A DNA stretch of 64,000 nucleotides from Plectrocnemia conspersa (GCA_009617715.1 VTFK01000063.1:806001-870000), one strand, 5' to 3'; shown: positions 11,035 to 23,830, counted from the first letter of the stretch. Program-made: numbers and translations. The notes: generated by a model not told the origin, from the sequence alone.

Positions 11035-11215
11035 GAATCAGGGACATCATTTTAGATTTTTTTAAAGTGGAGGCAAAAATTGACTAGTCGTTAGCATTTT
11101 TTTTAATATTTTAATATTAATAAGATTTTTAGTATTTAATTAAATAACATGCATTTTTCTGGTTAATTAAAGAGCCCCTATCTGCCTCCCCCCTTGAAAA
11201 TAACGTCCATGATCT
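11035..11215 (-). repeat. MITE-like repeat (AGGGGTGTCATT family)
   Basis: Inverted copy of the repeat at 19101-19250 and 17844-18010. Read on the minus strand it contains TCCCCCCTTG-like and AGAAAAATGCAT segments in the same order. The ends are eroded. Confidence 0.45.
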
Positions 11216-11229
11216 GAGGTTATGCAAGT

Positions 11230-12350
11230 AAACACATTGTTCATCTTGCTGAAGGCGCTCACTTTTAATTTTTAATATCTGGGGGGATGTGGTGCTTCTA
11301 TTACACCCAAATGTATTTGGATAATAGTCATCTCAAGTTGCACTAATAAGTGAATCTGAAAAATTCAGCAGAAGTTTTTGCTCTAGAGTCTAGAGCATAA
11401 CGAAAACAAAACCAAATGCATAGTTAGCACCAGGGAGCAAAAGGTAGCGGACTCTACGTATATTTTTCATAATGAAAATAGTTTCAATATCCGCTTACAT
11501 GTTTATTAACCGTAACACATACGATAAAAAATGTATCAAAATATGATTGAGCGTATTAATTGGCCCATCAATATGCACGTTTTAATTATGCACAAAATAA
11601 TAATGGTTTGTGTGGCTATTGTGGCTGAGAAAATTAAATTTCGCGCTTACTACCAACCTAGCAGCCATTAATTATCCGTTGCATGATTTATTATACGGAT
11701 GCATTAGAAACATGTCATGTATACAAATGGACGAAGAAACATTTAACAAATAACATTAGCGAAAATCAATTAACAGCGAAGAGCGCATGCGCTCTTTTTT
11801 TATTCCATTCGGCTCTTCTTCTACTATGTATTATATACATATATACCACATGAATATAAAATATTATTTTCTTTCTGTATCGGTCTGTTTCTCACAGTAG
11901 GCGCCTTATATTTTAGCTGTCAGTCTGGAAGCGACCTGCCAAACTAATCCATTCCACTTTCATACCGTCGAACGTGAGAATATTCAAAATGGACGCGTGT
12001 ATGTGGATGTTTGCTAGACATGTGTGTATGTGTGAACAGTCATTATGTTTCCTAGTAAGTTTATTCGGGCGATGATGTAAATACTAATTAATTTCTTTAC
12101 ATTTCGCACTATGTTGATTTTTTTGTCAATGGAATACATATGCAATATATAACAGATCTTCTACGTAAATAAATATGTTCAAGAGTAAGATTTACTAATA
12201 CAATAAAAACATTGACACTGTGGAGGGGTTGTAAAAAATGTTGAATTATTGCTTACGTGAATATTTATCACGAAACACAAAAATTTGTCACAAATCGATC
12301 GAAAAACATTTGTGCGATGTGCAATATTTCTTAATAATCACATGAATTTA
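11230..12350. other. Spacer without recognised gene
   Basis: Mixed composition with somewhat richer patches (11540-11700, 11770-12030). It contains a 14-bp perfect palindrome GAGCGCATGCGCTC at about 11781 followed by a T run. No frame or family match. Confidence 0.4.
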
Positions 12351-12354
12351 AATT

Positions 12355-12465
12355 TGTAAAAGGCTTTAAACCTGCGCCGATAGAGGCAATTTAAATTGCA
12401 CCATAACGCCCACTTAAAAAACGAAAAGAGAAATCTCCGTCACTACATAAATATCAACCTATATA
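12355..12465. repeat. Unclassified repeat, copy 2
   Basis: Second copy of the 9590-9715 sequence, same orientation: AAACCTGCGCCGATA, CATAACGCCCACTTAAAA, ACGAAAAGAGAAATCTCC. Confidence 0.6.
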
Positions 12466-13255
12466 AAAAGTTTCCTTAAACTCTCCAATATGTAGTATTT
12501 CTATCTTAATATAACTTATAAAACTATATATGTTAAAATATAAGACTATACTTTTAAATTTTTTGTGTCACATAGTCCGACATAATATTGTCAAGAGACA
12601 CATTTAGAATTAATTATTTATTTTTTTGACTATAATGTAATTTTACTTTTCACCCAAAAAACAATAACATAATATTGTCATATTTAGCTTGTTTTTTTTT
12701 ATATCATGGCATCAAAATCTAGTGTAATTGTTTATTTATGAAATTAGCGAAGTAAATATTATTTTAAAGATGCTCGATTAAAATTTTTTTATGCTTAAAA
12801 CAGTAAAAAATATAATTACTCTATAAATAGGGCATATTGTAAAAGTACAAGATATTTTTGATTATACAGTTATAAACTCAAATATAATAAAGACACTACA
12901 TATAATTATATCTTAAAATTCATTAGCTTACTTAAAATCTTTACGTTATATCTGCAAAATATGGTAATGTGTCGATGTTAACTAAAAATAGAACAGAAAA
13001 TATACTAAAATTTCATTTCTATTGAAATTTTATTATTACACTAAAAATCATGTGATAAATAGCAATTAAAACTACAATTTTTTTGCTCAGACAGTGTTTT
13101 AAAATAAATTTAAATAAACATATTTTGCAACTTCGCTCTAACGGGCATGCCATTATTGCAGCCCTTAAACCAATATTTACCATAAAAAGCACGCTAAATA
13201 TAAAAAAAAATAGAGTCATTAAAAAAATAGCTGTAAAAATAATATATGTACACCT
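12466..13255. other. AT-rich spacer
   Basis: Nothing recognised beyond short chance frames. Confidence 0.45.
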
Positions 13256-13264
13256 ATTTTATAC

Positions 13265-13772
13265 GGCACCCCAACAAAGCCGCGCAAGACAATCCCGCGC
13301 CGACTAAGCCGCGCCGTCATAGCCGCGCAAAGTCAAAACAATATTAATTTTATAACATGGTTTTTATTTATTAAAAATTACAAATATATATAGGAAAAGG
13401 GAGGCGTCTCGCTACCGCTCGCGCCTACTTTCACTGTGGAACCAACTAACCTAACCGTTTTTTAATGATATTGTATTGATGTATTTTCATTTCGGTATAT
13501 TTTGTAACTGTCCAACATCATCCAATCTATGACTAACAGTTCAAAAAGCGAATAACTAGTGATAGAGCTGTCCACAAAACAAAATAATTAGAATTAAAAA
13601 ATCATTTTCTTTCATTTTATTCAATTTTATAGTTTTGATTTGCGCGGCAATGTCGGCGCGGCATTATCGTCACGGCAATGTCGGAGTTGTATTGCGCGGG
13701 ATTGTCTTGCGCGGCTATGTCGGGGCGGCTTAGTCGGCGCGGGATTTTCCGGCGCGGCTTTGTCGGGTCCCC
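13265..13772. mobile_element. 508-bp TIR element with 9-bp target duplication
   Basis: The ends are inverted (GGCACCCCAACAAAGCCGCGC on the left; the complement of the right end begins GGGGACCCGACAAAGCCGCGC) and are flanked by identical 9-mers ATTTTATAC at 13256-13264 and 13773-13781. Both termini are built of short direct units ending in GCCGCGC or CCCGCGC (about 14 bp each), while the middle is plain AT-rich sequence. No transposase, so non-autonomous. A 9-bp duplication fits Mutator-like elements, but the family is not established. Confidence 0.8.
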
Positions 13773-13784
13773 ATTTTATACTTA

Positions 13785-15380
13785 TCTTTAAAATGCATAT
13801 AAGCTTTTAAATACCAACAATGAAAGAACGCTGTCATTTTCATACCAGAAAATATTATAAAAATATCTCGCAAAAAGCCACACTAATCTCGTATATCGGA
13901 GACTAAGATAAAAACAACCTTAAATTTAAAAAAAAGCACATTTTGCTTTAGTAATCAAAGACAACATATCAATAAATCCAGTTCTTTAATGATATATGCT
14001 CAAATTATCACTTATTGGGGGTTTTTTGGTTTAATTGTAAAAGATTTTTTGTTTTTTCCCGTCAATTTTAACCATAAACGCTTTGTTTTAAGTTCATATT
14101 TTGTATTAAATCTTGCTAAGAACTAATTTTAAACATAAATGGTTATAAACCAGTAAAATGCATATTATTTATAATTAATATATTTGTAAAAAATATTATT
14201 GAAATAATCATATAAAAAAATGTAAATTCAGTTACTGTTCTTATTTTTAGATAGATACAATTAGGGTTTAATTTTAAATATTGACGTTATTTTAAAGATT
14301 CAATTCATTAACTGACTTTTATTTTGAGGATAAATGTTTAGTTTATTTAAATGAGCAGTTATTTGCACTAAACAGGGTTTTTCTTTTGAGCTTATGATTT
14401 AACCAGTTTTCTGCAGTAAAATACATTGTTTTCAGGGATTTGGAAACTTAAAAAACGACGTTAATAATATCTTCCATTTTTGTAGAATACAGTGATACTT
14501 TATGAAATTTAATTATCGATATTTTTTACATCGTCATTAACTAATTTCGCTAATATTTTATTATTTTAATCATCAGTGATTATATTAAACATTTCTAATG
14601 TTGCTTCATACAAAGTCAGTTTTTTCGTAATATTAGATTTGTTGCAATAATCCTCAAAATAAATTGTGCCATACATGTAACATCAGTGCTTTCATTCAAA
14701 ACTATGAAAAATTAAACTATATATTCTTAGAAGAATATGTTTGCTACACTTTCAAAACATTTCTTAATAAATTCATCATCAATAAAAAGATATGCTTTAC
14801 TTAGAAATTAAATATGCTACTACAATACTTGCCTTCACTAATTAATAAAAAGTAATTTTCTAATATTATTCATTAAATTTTATTAAATTTTAAACTAAAA
14901 CATTAAATTAAATATATATTATATAAAAAGTAAAGACTGTTTGAAACATGCACATAACATTAAAATAATGTAATATAAATGTAACATATTATATTAGTGG
15001 CAAAATTGGTATACATTCTAATAATATCTACTCATATGATCAAATACAAGTAATATATCACGATTTATTTGCCAATATACACAAAATAAAAAGAATTTTT
15101 TTTTCGGTCTTAAAACATCTACCAGGCTATAATAAAATTAAAGTATATGTTATTTACTACCACTAGTTTCTAGAATTAGTCAATTTTGAGTTTATTTTCG
15201 TTAGTATATTATTTTTAATTTTTAATAAAGAGCAGCGTGTTTAAATCGTGATCGACACATACCAAAATTGCTCTTCTACCACATCATATAATACATGTAC
15301 TTCGTATTATAGTTTGATCTCATTTTACAAGATCATTAGATTCACAGTTCACGCCCCTGAATCATCACATATTTAGCCTC
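13785..15380. other. AT-rich spacer
   Basis: About 1.6 kb with no supportable gene, repeat boundary or structure. Confidence 0.45.
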
Positions 15381-15387
15381 TTCTCGT

Positions 15388-15464
15388 CGGGGTGATCGAA
15401 AGTGTGTATGATTAGAATACATAATAAAAATATAACACATACACATAAACTTTTAATCACCCCG
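15388..15464. repeat. Imperfect inverted repeat
   Basis: Arms CGGGGTGATCGAAAGT (15388 onward) and the facing ACTTTTAATCACCCCG (ending 15464) pair with one small bulge around an AT-rich loop. Possibly a tiny MITE. A perfect palindrome TATCATAATATATATTATGA lies at about 15590. Confidence 0.45.
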
Positions 15465-16094
15465 TTTCTCACGCCGTCCGTATAGTTTATCAATAAACCG
15501 TAATTATATATTAAAATTTAAACCTTGTAATTTAGAGCAGGTTTTTTAAACTCACGAAACTTTACAAACACAACTTACTACTATCATAATATATATTATG
15601 ATAATATTTTTTAACGCGAGCTTTATTATATAATTATAAGCGAGGCTCGAAATTGCGCTCGTTATGGATCTAGAAATCGAATCTATGAGGTTAGATAACA
15701 AATTTAACTGGAGCAATTAATAATAACGGATTTTAATATAATAAAAATTAAAACAATAAGATTAACATCTAACTATACAATAAAGTTTAAATAAAATCGT
15801 TTCGGTCGAATTTATTAGCTTGTGAAACTCGAGTCTTTCTCTTGCAATTTTGTACATAGAATTCGGTCACGCTTTTATTTAATTTTAATATGAGTCATGA
15901 ACGGGTGTCCGTTATGAATTAACATGTCAACGCGTCACGATTTAATGATTAAGATCTTTATTAGATATTACTAAAAAAATGTTGAAAAAATACATCAATA
16001 AAATCGATTAATAATTATAAAATGCTGAAAGAGCGCGTCATGAATTATTTTTATCAATAGCATAACGTGTGATGTCATACGTGTTCGTTTAACA

Positions 16095-16495
16095 GTTGGA
16101 TTTAACCTTAAACAACAAAAAATTGACACCCAGGAAGAAGAATCCATCAAAACGGCGATGGATTATGACGAATTGCCTCAACAGTTGCAGTCAAACATTT
16201 TCTAATTGATAAGGTCACGGTGAGGTCGCTCTGTGTAATTTTTCTCAAATAAATTATCGTACACGTCAAGGACGTGTATCATTATCTTTAATTCGTATGT
16301 GGTGCTTATGGCGTATAATGCGATATTGTCTCTCTGGTTATGGAGAGGGTCAATCTATTTAGTAAATAATCAAAGGTGGTGCAAGCTTTGAAGTATTTCA
16401 TTGAAAGTCAGAGCCGCGGGAGGTATTGGACATTACAAAGAGTTGCCGCCCTGAAGATGCCATACAATCTCGACCTAGAGCCGTACAATGCCAAC
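16095..16495 (+). pseudogene. Broken gene-like fragment, possibly F-box-like
   Basis: One plus-strand frame reads ...QEEESIKTAMDYDELPQQ and LQSNIF then a stop (about 16130-16205); the ELPQQLQSNIF part resembles the start of an F-box (LPxELxxxIF). After a frame change comes IDKVTVRSLCVIFL. About 200 bp further, another frame reads ALKYFIESQSRGRYWTLQRV and MPYNLDLEPYNAN then a stop. The block is less AT-rich than its flanks. Frames are not joined by obvious splice sites. I do not recognise the parent gene; a decayed retrocopy or transposon passenger is possible. Confidence 0.3.
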
Positions 16496-16509
16496 TAAAT
16501 AATTAGCAA

Positions 16510-17840
16510 AATAACTAATTTATTACTATAAAAAATACTAATACTAATAAAAATAAAGTAATACAGAATTAATGAACCTATGTAGGCAAATCTCTTTTTT
16601 TATAAAACGCTTATATATAATCGAAGGTATTCTATTTTATATATGTCGAATGTTTTCTATTTATAACATTAAAAGTCCCATACTATTTTTCATATTCTAA
16701 ATAGAGCATATATGCTCCGTCAAACTATAAAATTACTGTGTTATCAAGAGATTTTTTCCGAAGCCGAACTGTTCGTTTAGAATTTTATTTCCAAAAAACG
16801 CATAAAGATTATTTTTACGAATATTGGGTCGATAGCTAACCAGAATTGTAGCAGTTTTTAAAATAGTTGAGAAATACCCTAAAGATAGACAGTTATTAAG
16901 TAATGAATGCAAACTCCAGGAATGTGTTTAATCGACATATTATCTAATCTGGCAATTCCAGGACTTGTTTTTATTTTTCAATTTTTCAATGAAATTTAAT
17001 AGCTCAAAATTTTCCATGAACTTATTTTGATAAATAAATCCTTATCTACCGCGGTTTTTTCTATTTCTCTAATCGATCTAAATAAATCGATAAGAAAAAT
17101 ATAATAAAACTAAAAACGAAGTAAATACTTCGTTTTTAGTATTATTTTATTTAAATTTTTAGTGAGTTCATACGATACAGAAAAAGCGTCAGCTAACATT
17201 ATTAAAATAGTTAACCTTGCCCTGATTAGTGTCAGTTATTTCCGTTTTTAATCCTGGATTTTCTTTGTGTTTATTTTTAAGTAATTTACCTACTTTACAT
17301 AATTAATTATTTTCTGGTTGTAGCTTCTTAAGTTTAAGCAACCACGTTTCGTTTTAAATACCATGAATTTTATCATTATTCTGTTTGTTTATTAAGGTTC
17401 TTAATTGCAAAGTTTTTTTTGCCACTGCTTTTTTTTTTTTTTTTTTAATAATCGATAGAGTAAGTTCAATATGATTATGTTTATTTTTAACATTGGTAGT
17501 AATGATATTTTAGCTGATCGCGGATTTTTAAATAATTAATATGATCGTTGATAGTTTTAGTGTCAGTTGGGGCAGACTCGAGACTCGACAATACTCTTGA
17601 AACCCTTCTAATCAGCATTGTTATAATCAAAGACAATTTTATGGATAACCTCATCATTACCCTCCAGTGTAAAAAAACAATTAATAACTGATGTAGTGAG
17701 TTCAATATGATTATATATATTTTTACACATCGGTAGTGATAATATTTTAGCTTGATCAATTAAAATGAATATCATTGTCGATTAATTAAATATTCGTAAG
17801 GGTAGAGTTCTAATAAATATAACCACTAGACGATACAAGA
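16510..17840. other. AT-rich spacer with one hairpin
   Basis: The only notable items are a palindrome with arms CTAAAAACGAAGT / ACTTCGTTTTTAG at about 17108-17139 and a 20-base T run near 17427. A 90-codon minus-strand frame (17487-17759) has no recognisable product. Confidence 0.45.
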
Positions 17841-17843
17841 ACA

Positions 17844-18010
17844 CAGGGATGTCATTTGAGAGGGGTAGGTAAAGACATATGTCCCAGCCCTTTGAATTTG
17901 GCTAGAAAAATGCATGTCATTGAATGAAATATTATGAATTTTAATGAAATCTAAAATGGCTTAATTTGCCCCCCCCCTTCTCCCCTGGAAAAATCTGAAT
18001 TCTAAATTAG
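17844..18010 (+). repeat. MITE-like repeat (AGGGGTGTCATT family)
   Basis: Shares an AGGGATGTCATTTGAGAGGG start, AGAAAAATGCATGTCATT and a pyrimidine-rich CCCCCCCTTCTCCCC end region with 19101-19250 and, inverted, 11035-11215. Confidence 0.5.
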
Positions 18011-18079
18011 AAATTTTCTGCTTATACTTTAAGGATAATATTTAGAGAATATTCTCGAATCTATCCCAAAAATATTTTT

Positions 18080-18960
18080 TTCAAGTATGTCATATCAGTG
18101 AAATTATATCGAAAAATATTTTCAACGGTAGATATATATTTTTACCAGTGAAAATATAATTTATCTGACAGGTGCTAGTAAAATTATATGATTTCAACTT
18201 TTTTATACGTATTTTATTTTATTATTTTATTATACATATACATATTTATTATTATTTTTACATTACAAATATTACAGTGAATGTGTATTTTTATGAGGTA
18301 TATTTGAAGTGCAAATACATTCACCAGTAAATATATATTTCTACTAGCGAAAATATAATTTAACTGATAGGCGCTAATGAAATTATAGCTGCTCTACAAT
18401 GCTTATGAAACTTAATTGTCAGTTCCGAAACGTCCATTTTCTGTTCAAACCAAAACCTAACCTAAAGAAAGTTCTAAGACAAATTATAGTTTTAGAACTT
18501 TCACTAGATTAATTCCAAAATATTTCTCTCAGGGGAAAATGACATACGTCGCATCTCGCATATTGCTCCATAGTTTGTCAGCACCTGGACACTAAATTTT
18601 TTTTTTTAAATATTATAGCGATACATAGCAATATTACTACGGATTTCTCGTGTAAAAGTGATAATCAAAAGATATTCAAACCAAATTTTGATCAATAGGA
18701 GGGCGTATAAACAATTATCCCTTCTCAGAAGTCAAAAATTCACGTCAAAAGTTCACGTTTAGGTCAAATTTCGTTCGTTTCTCACTAATTTTAAGTCGTA
18801 ATATTGTTATAATAAATTCAAATTTGAACGCTAGCATAACTGAGCTTTTCCGTTGTGATGGCGACTTCACGATTTTATTGCCTTTGACGTCGATTTTGTT
18901 CAGAAAAATGCCATTTAATGAAATACTATGAATATTCCTCAAATAAAATATCAAAAATAA
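18080..18960 (-). repeat. Composite repeat, inverted copy of 10050-10960
   Basis: Contains, on the opposite strand to the first copy, the ACTAGCG..AAAATATAATTT..GATAGGCGCTA motif twice (18160, 18350), AGTTTTAGAACTTTCACTAG (18490), the GCATCTCGCATATTGC segment (18550) and one arm of the hairpin (18680-18750: CAATAGGAGGGCG, CCCTTCTCAGAAGTCA). A second MITE-like fragment (18900-19015) follows. The hairpin is incomplete here. Confidence 0.5.
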
Positions 18961-19100
18961 TAACCACTGACCAGACAACTTTTGCTCTCCCCCCTAGAAA
19001 ATACTAGAATCGCGTACTTGCCTCAGATTAAATTTTAAAAAACCCGAAGAGCTATTTTATACAAACCACTGCTTTTGCTTTCGATAGTGTGGTTCTAAAC

Positions 19101-19250
19101 AGGGGTGTCATTGGGGGGAGGGCAGGTAATTCTCATTTTGGTCAGAAAAATGCATGTCATTTATGAATCCTATTGAAATAGAAATAAAAAAAACGAACAC
19201 TGACTGAGTAACTTTTGCTCCTCTTTGAAAAAAGCTGAAATGACCCCTAA
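19101..19250 (+). repeat. MITE-like repeat, best preserved copy
   Basis: Starts AGGGGTGTCATTGGGG and ends AAATGACCCCTAATTA, so the ends are imperfectly inverted (AGGGGTGTCATT against AGGGGTCATT). Contains AGAAAAATGCATGTCATT. About 150 bp, non-coding. Confidence 0.5.
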
Positions 19251-19299
19251 TTAAATATTACTCTTGAAACTCGTTCAATCATTTTTGTTATCTTCATAG

Positions 19300-20185
19300 T
19301 CAAAGACAATTTTTGGAATAACCACGTGAAAAATACACAAAGGACAGAGCCTAAATGCATTGCATGTCTGAAATTTGAACATTACTATCAAACGGCATTT
19401 TGCATTTGGTAGCGTTGATGGTTTTGAATTTATTTTGTGTCATGTAAATAAATAAAAAAATATGTTCTGGAACAATACCAATGCATGTGTCTAGAGCTAA
19501 AATCTTTGGTTAAAACCACAAAACTTCCAAGCCCAAACACAGCATCAAGATCGTAATGGGTCAACTCACATCTTGATGAACTTTAATTTGCAACAATTAT
19601 TATAATCTTATTTTTATGTTTAATTTGCATTGCGGCGAGTTTTAAGTTAATTGTATCAGTGTTAAAGCGTGCCTGTTTTATTGACTTCAGCGGTTTTAAC
19701 GACTTATCCGCCTGGTCTTAAGAGACGGTCCCTCCAGAGGCAGACAAACTTAAGGATGTAAATTCTAACATGTTGTTCTAACTATGATAATAATAATATC
19801 ATACTCACTTATCAATAGTTTTTAAATCAAATTCCATGGGAATTTTACGGCAATATTTTTACCATTCAAGTATTTTACTACCTTTTTAAGACGCTCTTTT
19901 CAAAGCTTGCAATCGAATCTTTTCAAGCCCAATCAGTCTGTCTGATTTGCGGATGCTGATGTGTCTTCTTCGAAGCAGCTTCTGAGGCGACAGACATTTT
20001 TTTAAACTCTGTATTTAGAGCAGAAAATCTTTAAATAAAAATATGTACTACACTACAAAATAGTCAAACTTCTTTGACTAAAATATAGTTTTTGACAGCT
20101 AACTATTATATTTTAAATAAATATAAATCCATTCGAATATTGAACTCTATGTCGGCTTTATCAAAGTTACAATGTTATATTGGTG
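19300..20185. other. Spacer without recognised features
   Basis: Moderately AT-rich; no family or structure recognised. Confidence 0.4.
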
Positions 20186-20189
20186 TTTT

Positions 20190-21100
20190 GTCGCTCTGGA
20201 TGATTCGGTGTTATTGTTTGTGTGTTTTAGCCGCAAGTACGCTGGTATGCCGCTGCGGCCATTTAACAAATGGTCCTCCGACGTAATATAATTGATTAAG
20301 CGGCGAAGCTCTTTACTCCAAACAATTCGCCGATTAAACGGACCCTCAACAATTATGGCTGCAATGATCCACCTTATTAATTGTTCCGACAAACACTCAA
20401 TCACGCCAGCGTTCACACGTTGTGTCGTTTATCGTGTGATGCTGGAATCGAGAAGTAAGTTTATGGAGCAAAAGTAACTTAGCAACTTTGATTTAATAAT
20501 TTAATAATAAACAAAATCAAATCCCAAAAAAAAAAATATTTTTACCTCAAATCTAAATTAAGTCATCGATCTATGTACCTAATTTTTTTTAATGTAATAG
20601 GCTAGATAAATAGATTTCTTTTAAGCAAAGATTCGCAAACTAATTACTTAACATATCATTCGACGCAACTCAATAAATACACACACTCATCTATATAATT
20701 ATAGTTAATCGCGGTTACGATTAATCATACCGTTTTCGGGCATCATCAAAGGCAAATTCGCCGACCGTAAAACTATAGTGTGAATAAATCACGAAAATCA
20801 AAACGCACTATATCTTCTTATCGATAGAACCTGATCCGTGGCCATTTTACCAGACGCAGAAAGGCCTACGATTGATTTATAACGCCTAATCGACGTTATT
20901 CTACATTATAATGAATCGATACGTTAATCGCATCCAAACTGCCCATCTCGAAGAAGATTAAGTGTAAATATAACTTCTAATCTGAGATCAAGTTGTACAA
21001 ATGATATTCAAGAGCGACTCTGCCCCAGATCACAAAATTGCGATTCGTAAATAACGGCACAATGATGATGATTATGGTTGGATTAAGAAAAAAATAAGTA
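20190..21100. other. Two GC-richer single-copy blocks
   Basis: Blocks at 20190-20460 (GCCGCTGCGGCCATTT, TTCGCCGATTAAACGGACC) and 20720-21080 (GGCAAATTCGCCGACCGT) stand out from AT-rich flanks. Frames on both strands overlap, which points to non-coding sequence. They contain several homeodomain-type TAATTA/ATTAAT cores. Possible enhancers. Confidence 0.3.
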
Positions 21101-22335
21101 TCGGTATTCATTCGAATCGAATGTATTTACTTTTGTGCGATGGATCACCCACTGTCATTTTGTGTTTGTATAAAACAATATTAGCCCAATCTTAGTTGGG
21201 TTATTACAATTTTTATTGGCATACAGTCGACTTGATACGAGTATGTGTGTATATAAAATATTTTTTATACACAAAATATAAAATACTATTTACATTAAAT
21301 AATATTTAAAAAATATTTAACTTAATTTTAACACATAAATATTAGTCTTGATAATATAAATGTAATTGTAATTGAATTAAAAATAATTAAATTTAATTTA
21401 CGAAAATAAACTTTAGCAATAGATGAGTACCTTTAATTCAAATAAGAAGTATAGTTCAATGGTAATTCTGTCATTTCTTGAAACAATGCTTATTTTTAAA
21501 ACAATCCTAAGCATACAAATGTATTAACAATACAGGCGTAGAAAACCATTGATTAAAGAATCATACATTAAAGAATTTTAAAATATCAATTGAGAAAATC
21601 TACACTAGTAAAAAAGCATCTTAGAAAAAAATATTTACAACAATTAGTTCTATAGTTTACTGTAAATATAAAAAATATATTTTATTACTAAAAATACAAT
21701 ATAATTCATCAATTATTTTGAAATACAGATCTTTTAATATAAATAAAAATAATAAATACAGTAATATTATTACTCTTAAAGTATAGTGTATTTATATATA
21801 TATTGATTAAAATTTTAAATATGTATTTTTAGATTTACTTACAACTTGAGTTGAAAAGTTTCTAAAAATAATTTAAAATTAAATAAAAAGAAGTACAAAT
21901 TATAATAGAATTATTTTAAAAATCACTACCTTCTACAATTTTTCAGTTTTAATAATGATTTTAGAAATAATTAAATCGTCTAAAAATAGCTTTAGAAAAA
22001 TACATAAACATGTCATATACATTTAAGTAAATTGTTCAATTTGTATATATAAAAGTATAATTTTTCTACAAAGAATAATCTTTGTCACAGTCACCTCACA
22101 GTCTCCTGGTTGTGACGCCATGGCGTCTCTTTTCATGTTTCTGTTACGTATATGCCACATCTGTCACATTTTTTATATTTCTGTTTTGAGACAGTTTTGG
22201 TGAATCACAGATGAGGATGTTTGCAAGCCAATTGCATAGCTTCTTGGACAGCCTGAAAAATTAATCTACGCTATAAAAGAGAAACGGTCTAGTGATTGAT
22301 AACCTAAGGGTGCAATAACAATAGTTTTATGCGCA
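21100..22335. other. AT-rich spacer
   Basis: No gene recognised; a less AT-rich patch at 22085-22220 is unexplained. Confidence 0.4.
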
Positions 22336-22341
22336 TAATTA

Positions 22342-23316
22342 ATGTATTGCATAGGTGATAACATTAAAGAAATTGTAAATAATTTAAATAATGAATTAAG
22401 TATATTAGAAATATGGTTAAAGAATAATGTACTTAAATTAAATGAGAATAAAACTAAATGTATGATTATTAATTATAAAAATGTGTTAGATAATAGTACC
22501 AAAATAGTAATAAATAACTCTAGTATAGAAATAGTGGATAATATAAAATATTTAGGAGTAAATGTTGATACAAAATTAAATTTTAAAGAACATTGTAATT
22601 ACATATTAAAAAAAATTAGTAGAAAAATAGGTTTATTATCTAGATTAAGAAATATATTAAGTATAAATACAAAAAAAATAATTTACAATGGTATAATATT
22701 GCCCCATTTTAATTATTGTGCAACACTATTAAATATGTTAAATAAATTAGATAAACAAATGTTGCAAAAAATTACAAAATAGGGCAATGAGGTAATCTTA
22801 AATAAAAATAGATTAACTAATTGTAAAAGTATGATTGATAGATTAGAATGGTTGAATGTTCAAGAAATATTGAGTATGAATGTTTTAGTATTTATATATA
22901 AGTTAGAAAATAATATGTTACCAAAATATTTTTTAATAAGTATTTAATAAGAAATAAAGATGTACATAAATATAATACTAGAAATAAAGAAAATTTAAAG
23001 ATAATTAAGTATAAAAAAAAACGAGTACGGCTAGGGGAATTATGTACGGAGGTTTTGATTTATATAATAGTCTTCAAAGAGAAATCAGGAAACAACAAAA
23101 AATATAACGGGTTTCATAAATGGAATAAAAAAACACCTTCGTACATATAGAAATAAATTATAATATTAAGACTTTTATTATTGTATATTTTTTATTTTTT
23201 TTTCTTTCTTTTATGTATTTTTTATATATTTTTATATATGTTTACTAAATTTGTTAGATGTAAAGATTAGCTATTAAGCTAAATAAATTAATAAAATAAA
23301 ATAATAATAATAATAT
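22342..23316 (+). mobile_element. 5'-truncated non-LTR retrotransposon, C-terminal RT part
   Basis: A 146-codon frame (22342-22782) carries the region just after the YADD box: LNNELSILEIWLKNNVLKLN, then NENKTKCMIINYKN, KYLGVNVDTKLNFKEH, KKISRKIGLLSRLR and ILPHFNYCATLL, all in the usual order for jockey/CR1-type elements. A frameshift destroys the usual QNRAMR motif at about 22775-22795 (it is still readable in another frame). The frame then resumes with RLEWLNVQEILSMNVLVFIY. The element ends in (AATAA)n and (TAA)n at about 23280-23316. It is the least decayed RT fragment here and very A-rich on the coding strand. Confidence 0.8.
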
Positions 23317-23319
23317 AAT

Positions 23320-23830
23320 GTCCAGCTAGCGTGCGTCCTATCCAAACAAAGGGTAGTTTTTCGGCAGTACTCTTTTGGGTAATTTACGACGGATGTTCTA
23401 TTATGTGGTTCATCCAATATTTTTAATCATTATCACAATTTTTTTTGTTACTAAAATCTCTTATTCATTGTCTGTTTTACTTTCAAGATGTGTCTCTCTT
23501 TTTTTGGTTTACAATCCATTAGAATGAACTCTAAATTATAACAAATTGTACATATGGAAAAATTTTAAGGGTTTTCAATAATTTAAATATTAGTTTTATA
23601 CATAGTTTATTACTAATACTTTTAATTTAATTATAACAGTTTGTGCTATTATTAAATAAATTATAGTTTATGAATATATTTATATTCTAAATAAAATATA
23701 TAGATATTATTTATGTAAAAAACGAGTGAGTGGCGCATTTAAAAGTAGCTTAACACTTCACTTGTGATATTTCATTATTAAAAAAATTATAAAAAAAATC
23801 CAATTAATTATCGTAAATTTTACCAAACCA
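23320..23830. other. AT-rich spacer
   Basis: Nothing supportable. Confidence 0.4.

Noticed and set aside
11775..11805. Terminator-like palindrome GAGCGCATGCGCTC followed by T run
   Set aside because: Bacterial-style terminators have no role in this nuclear context, and no gene ends here.
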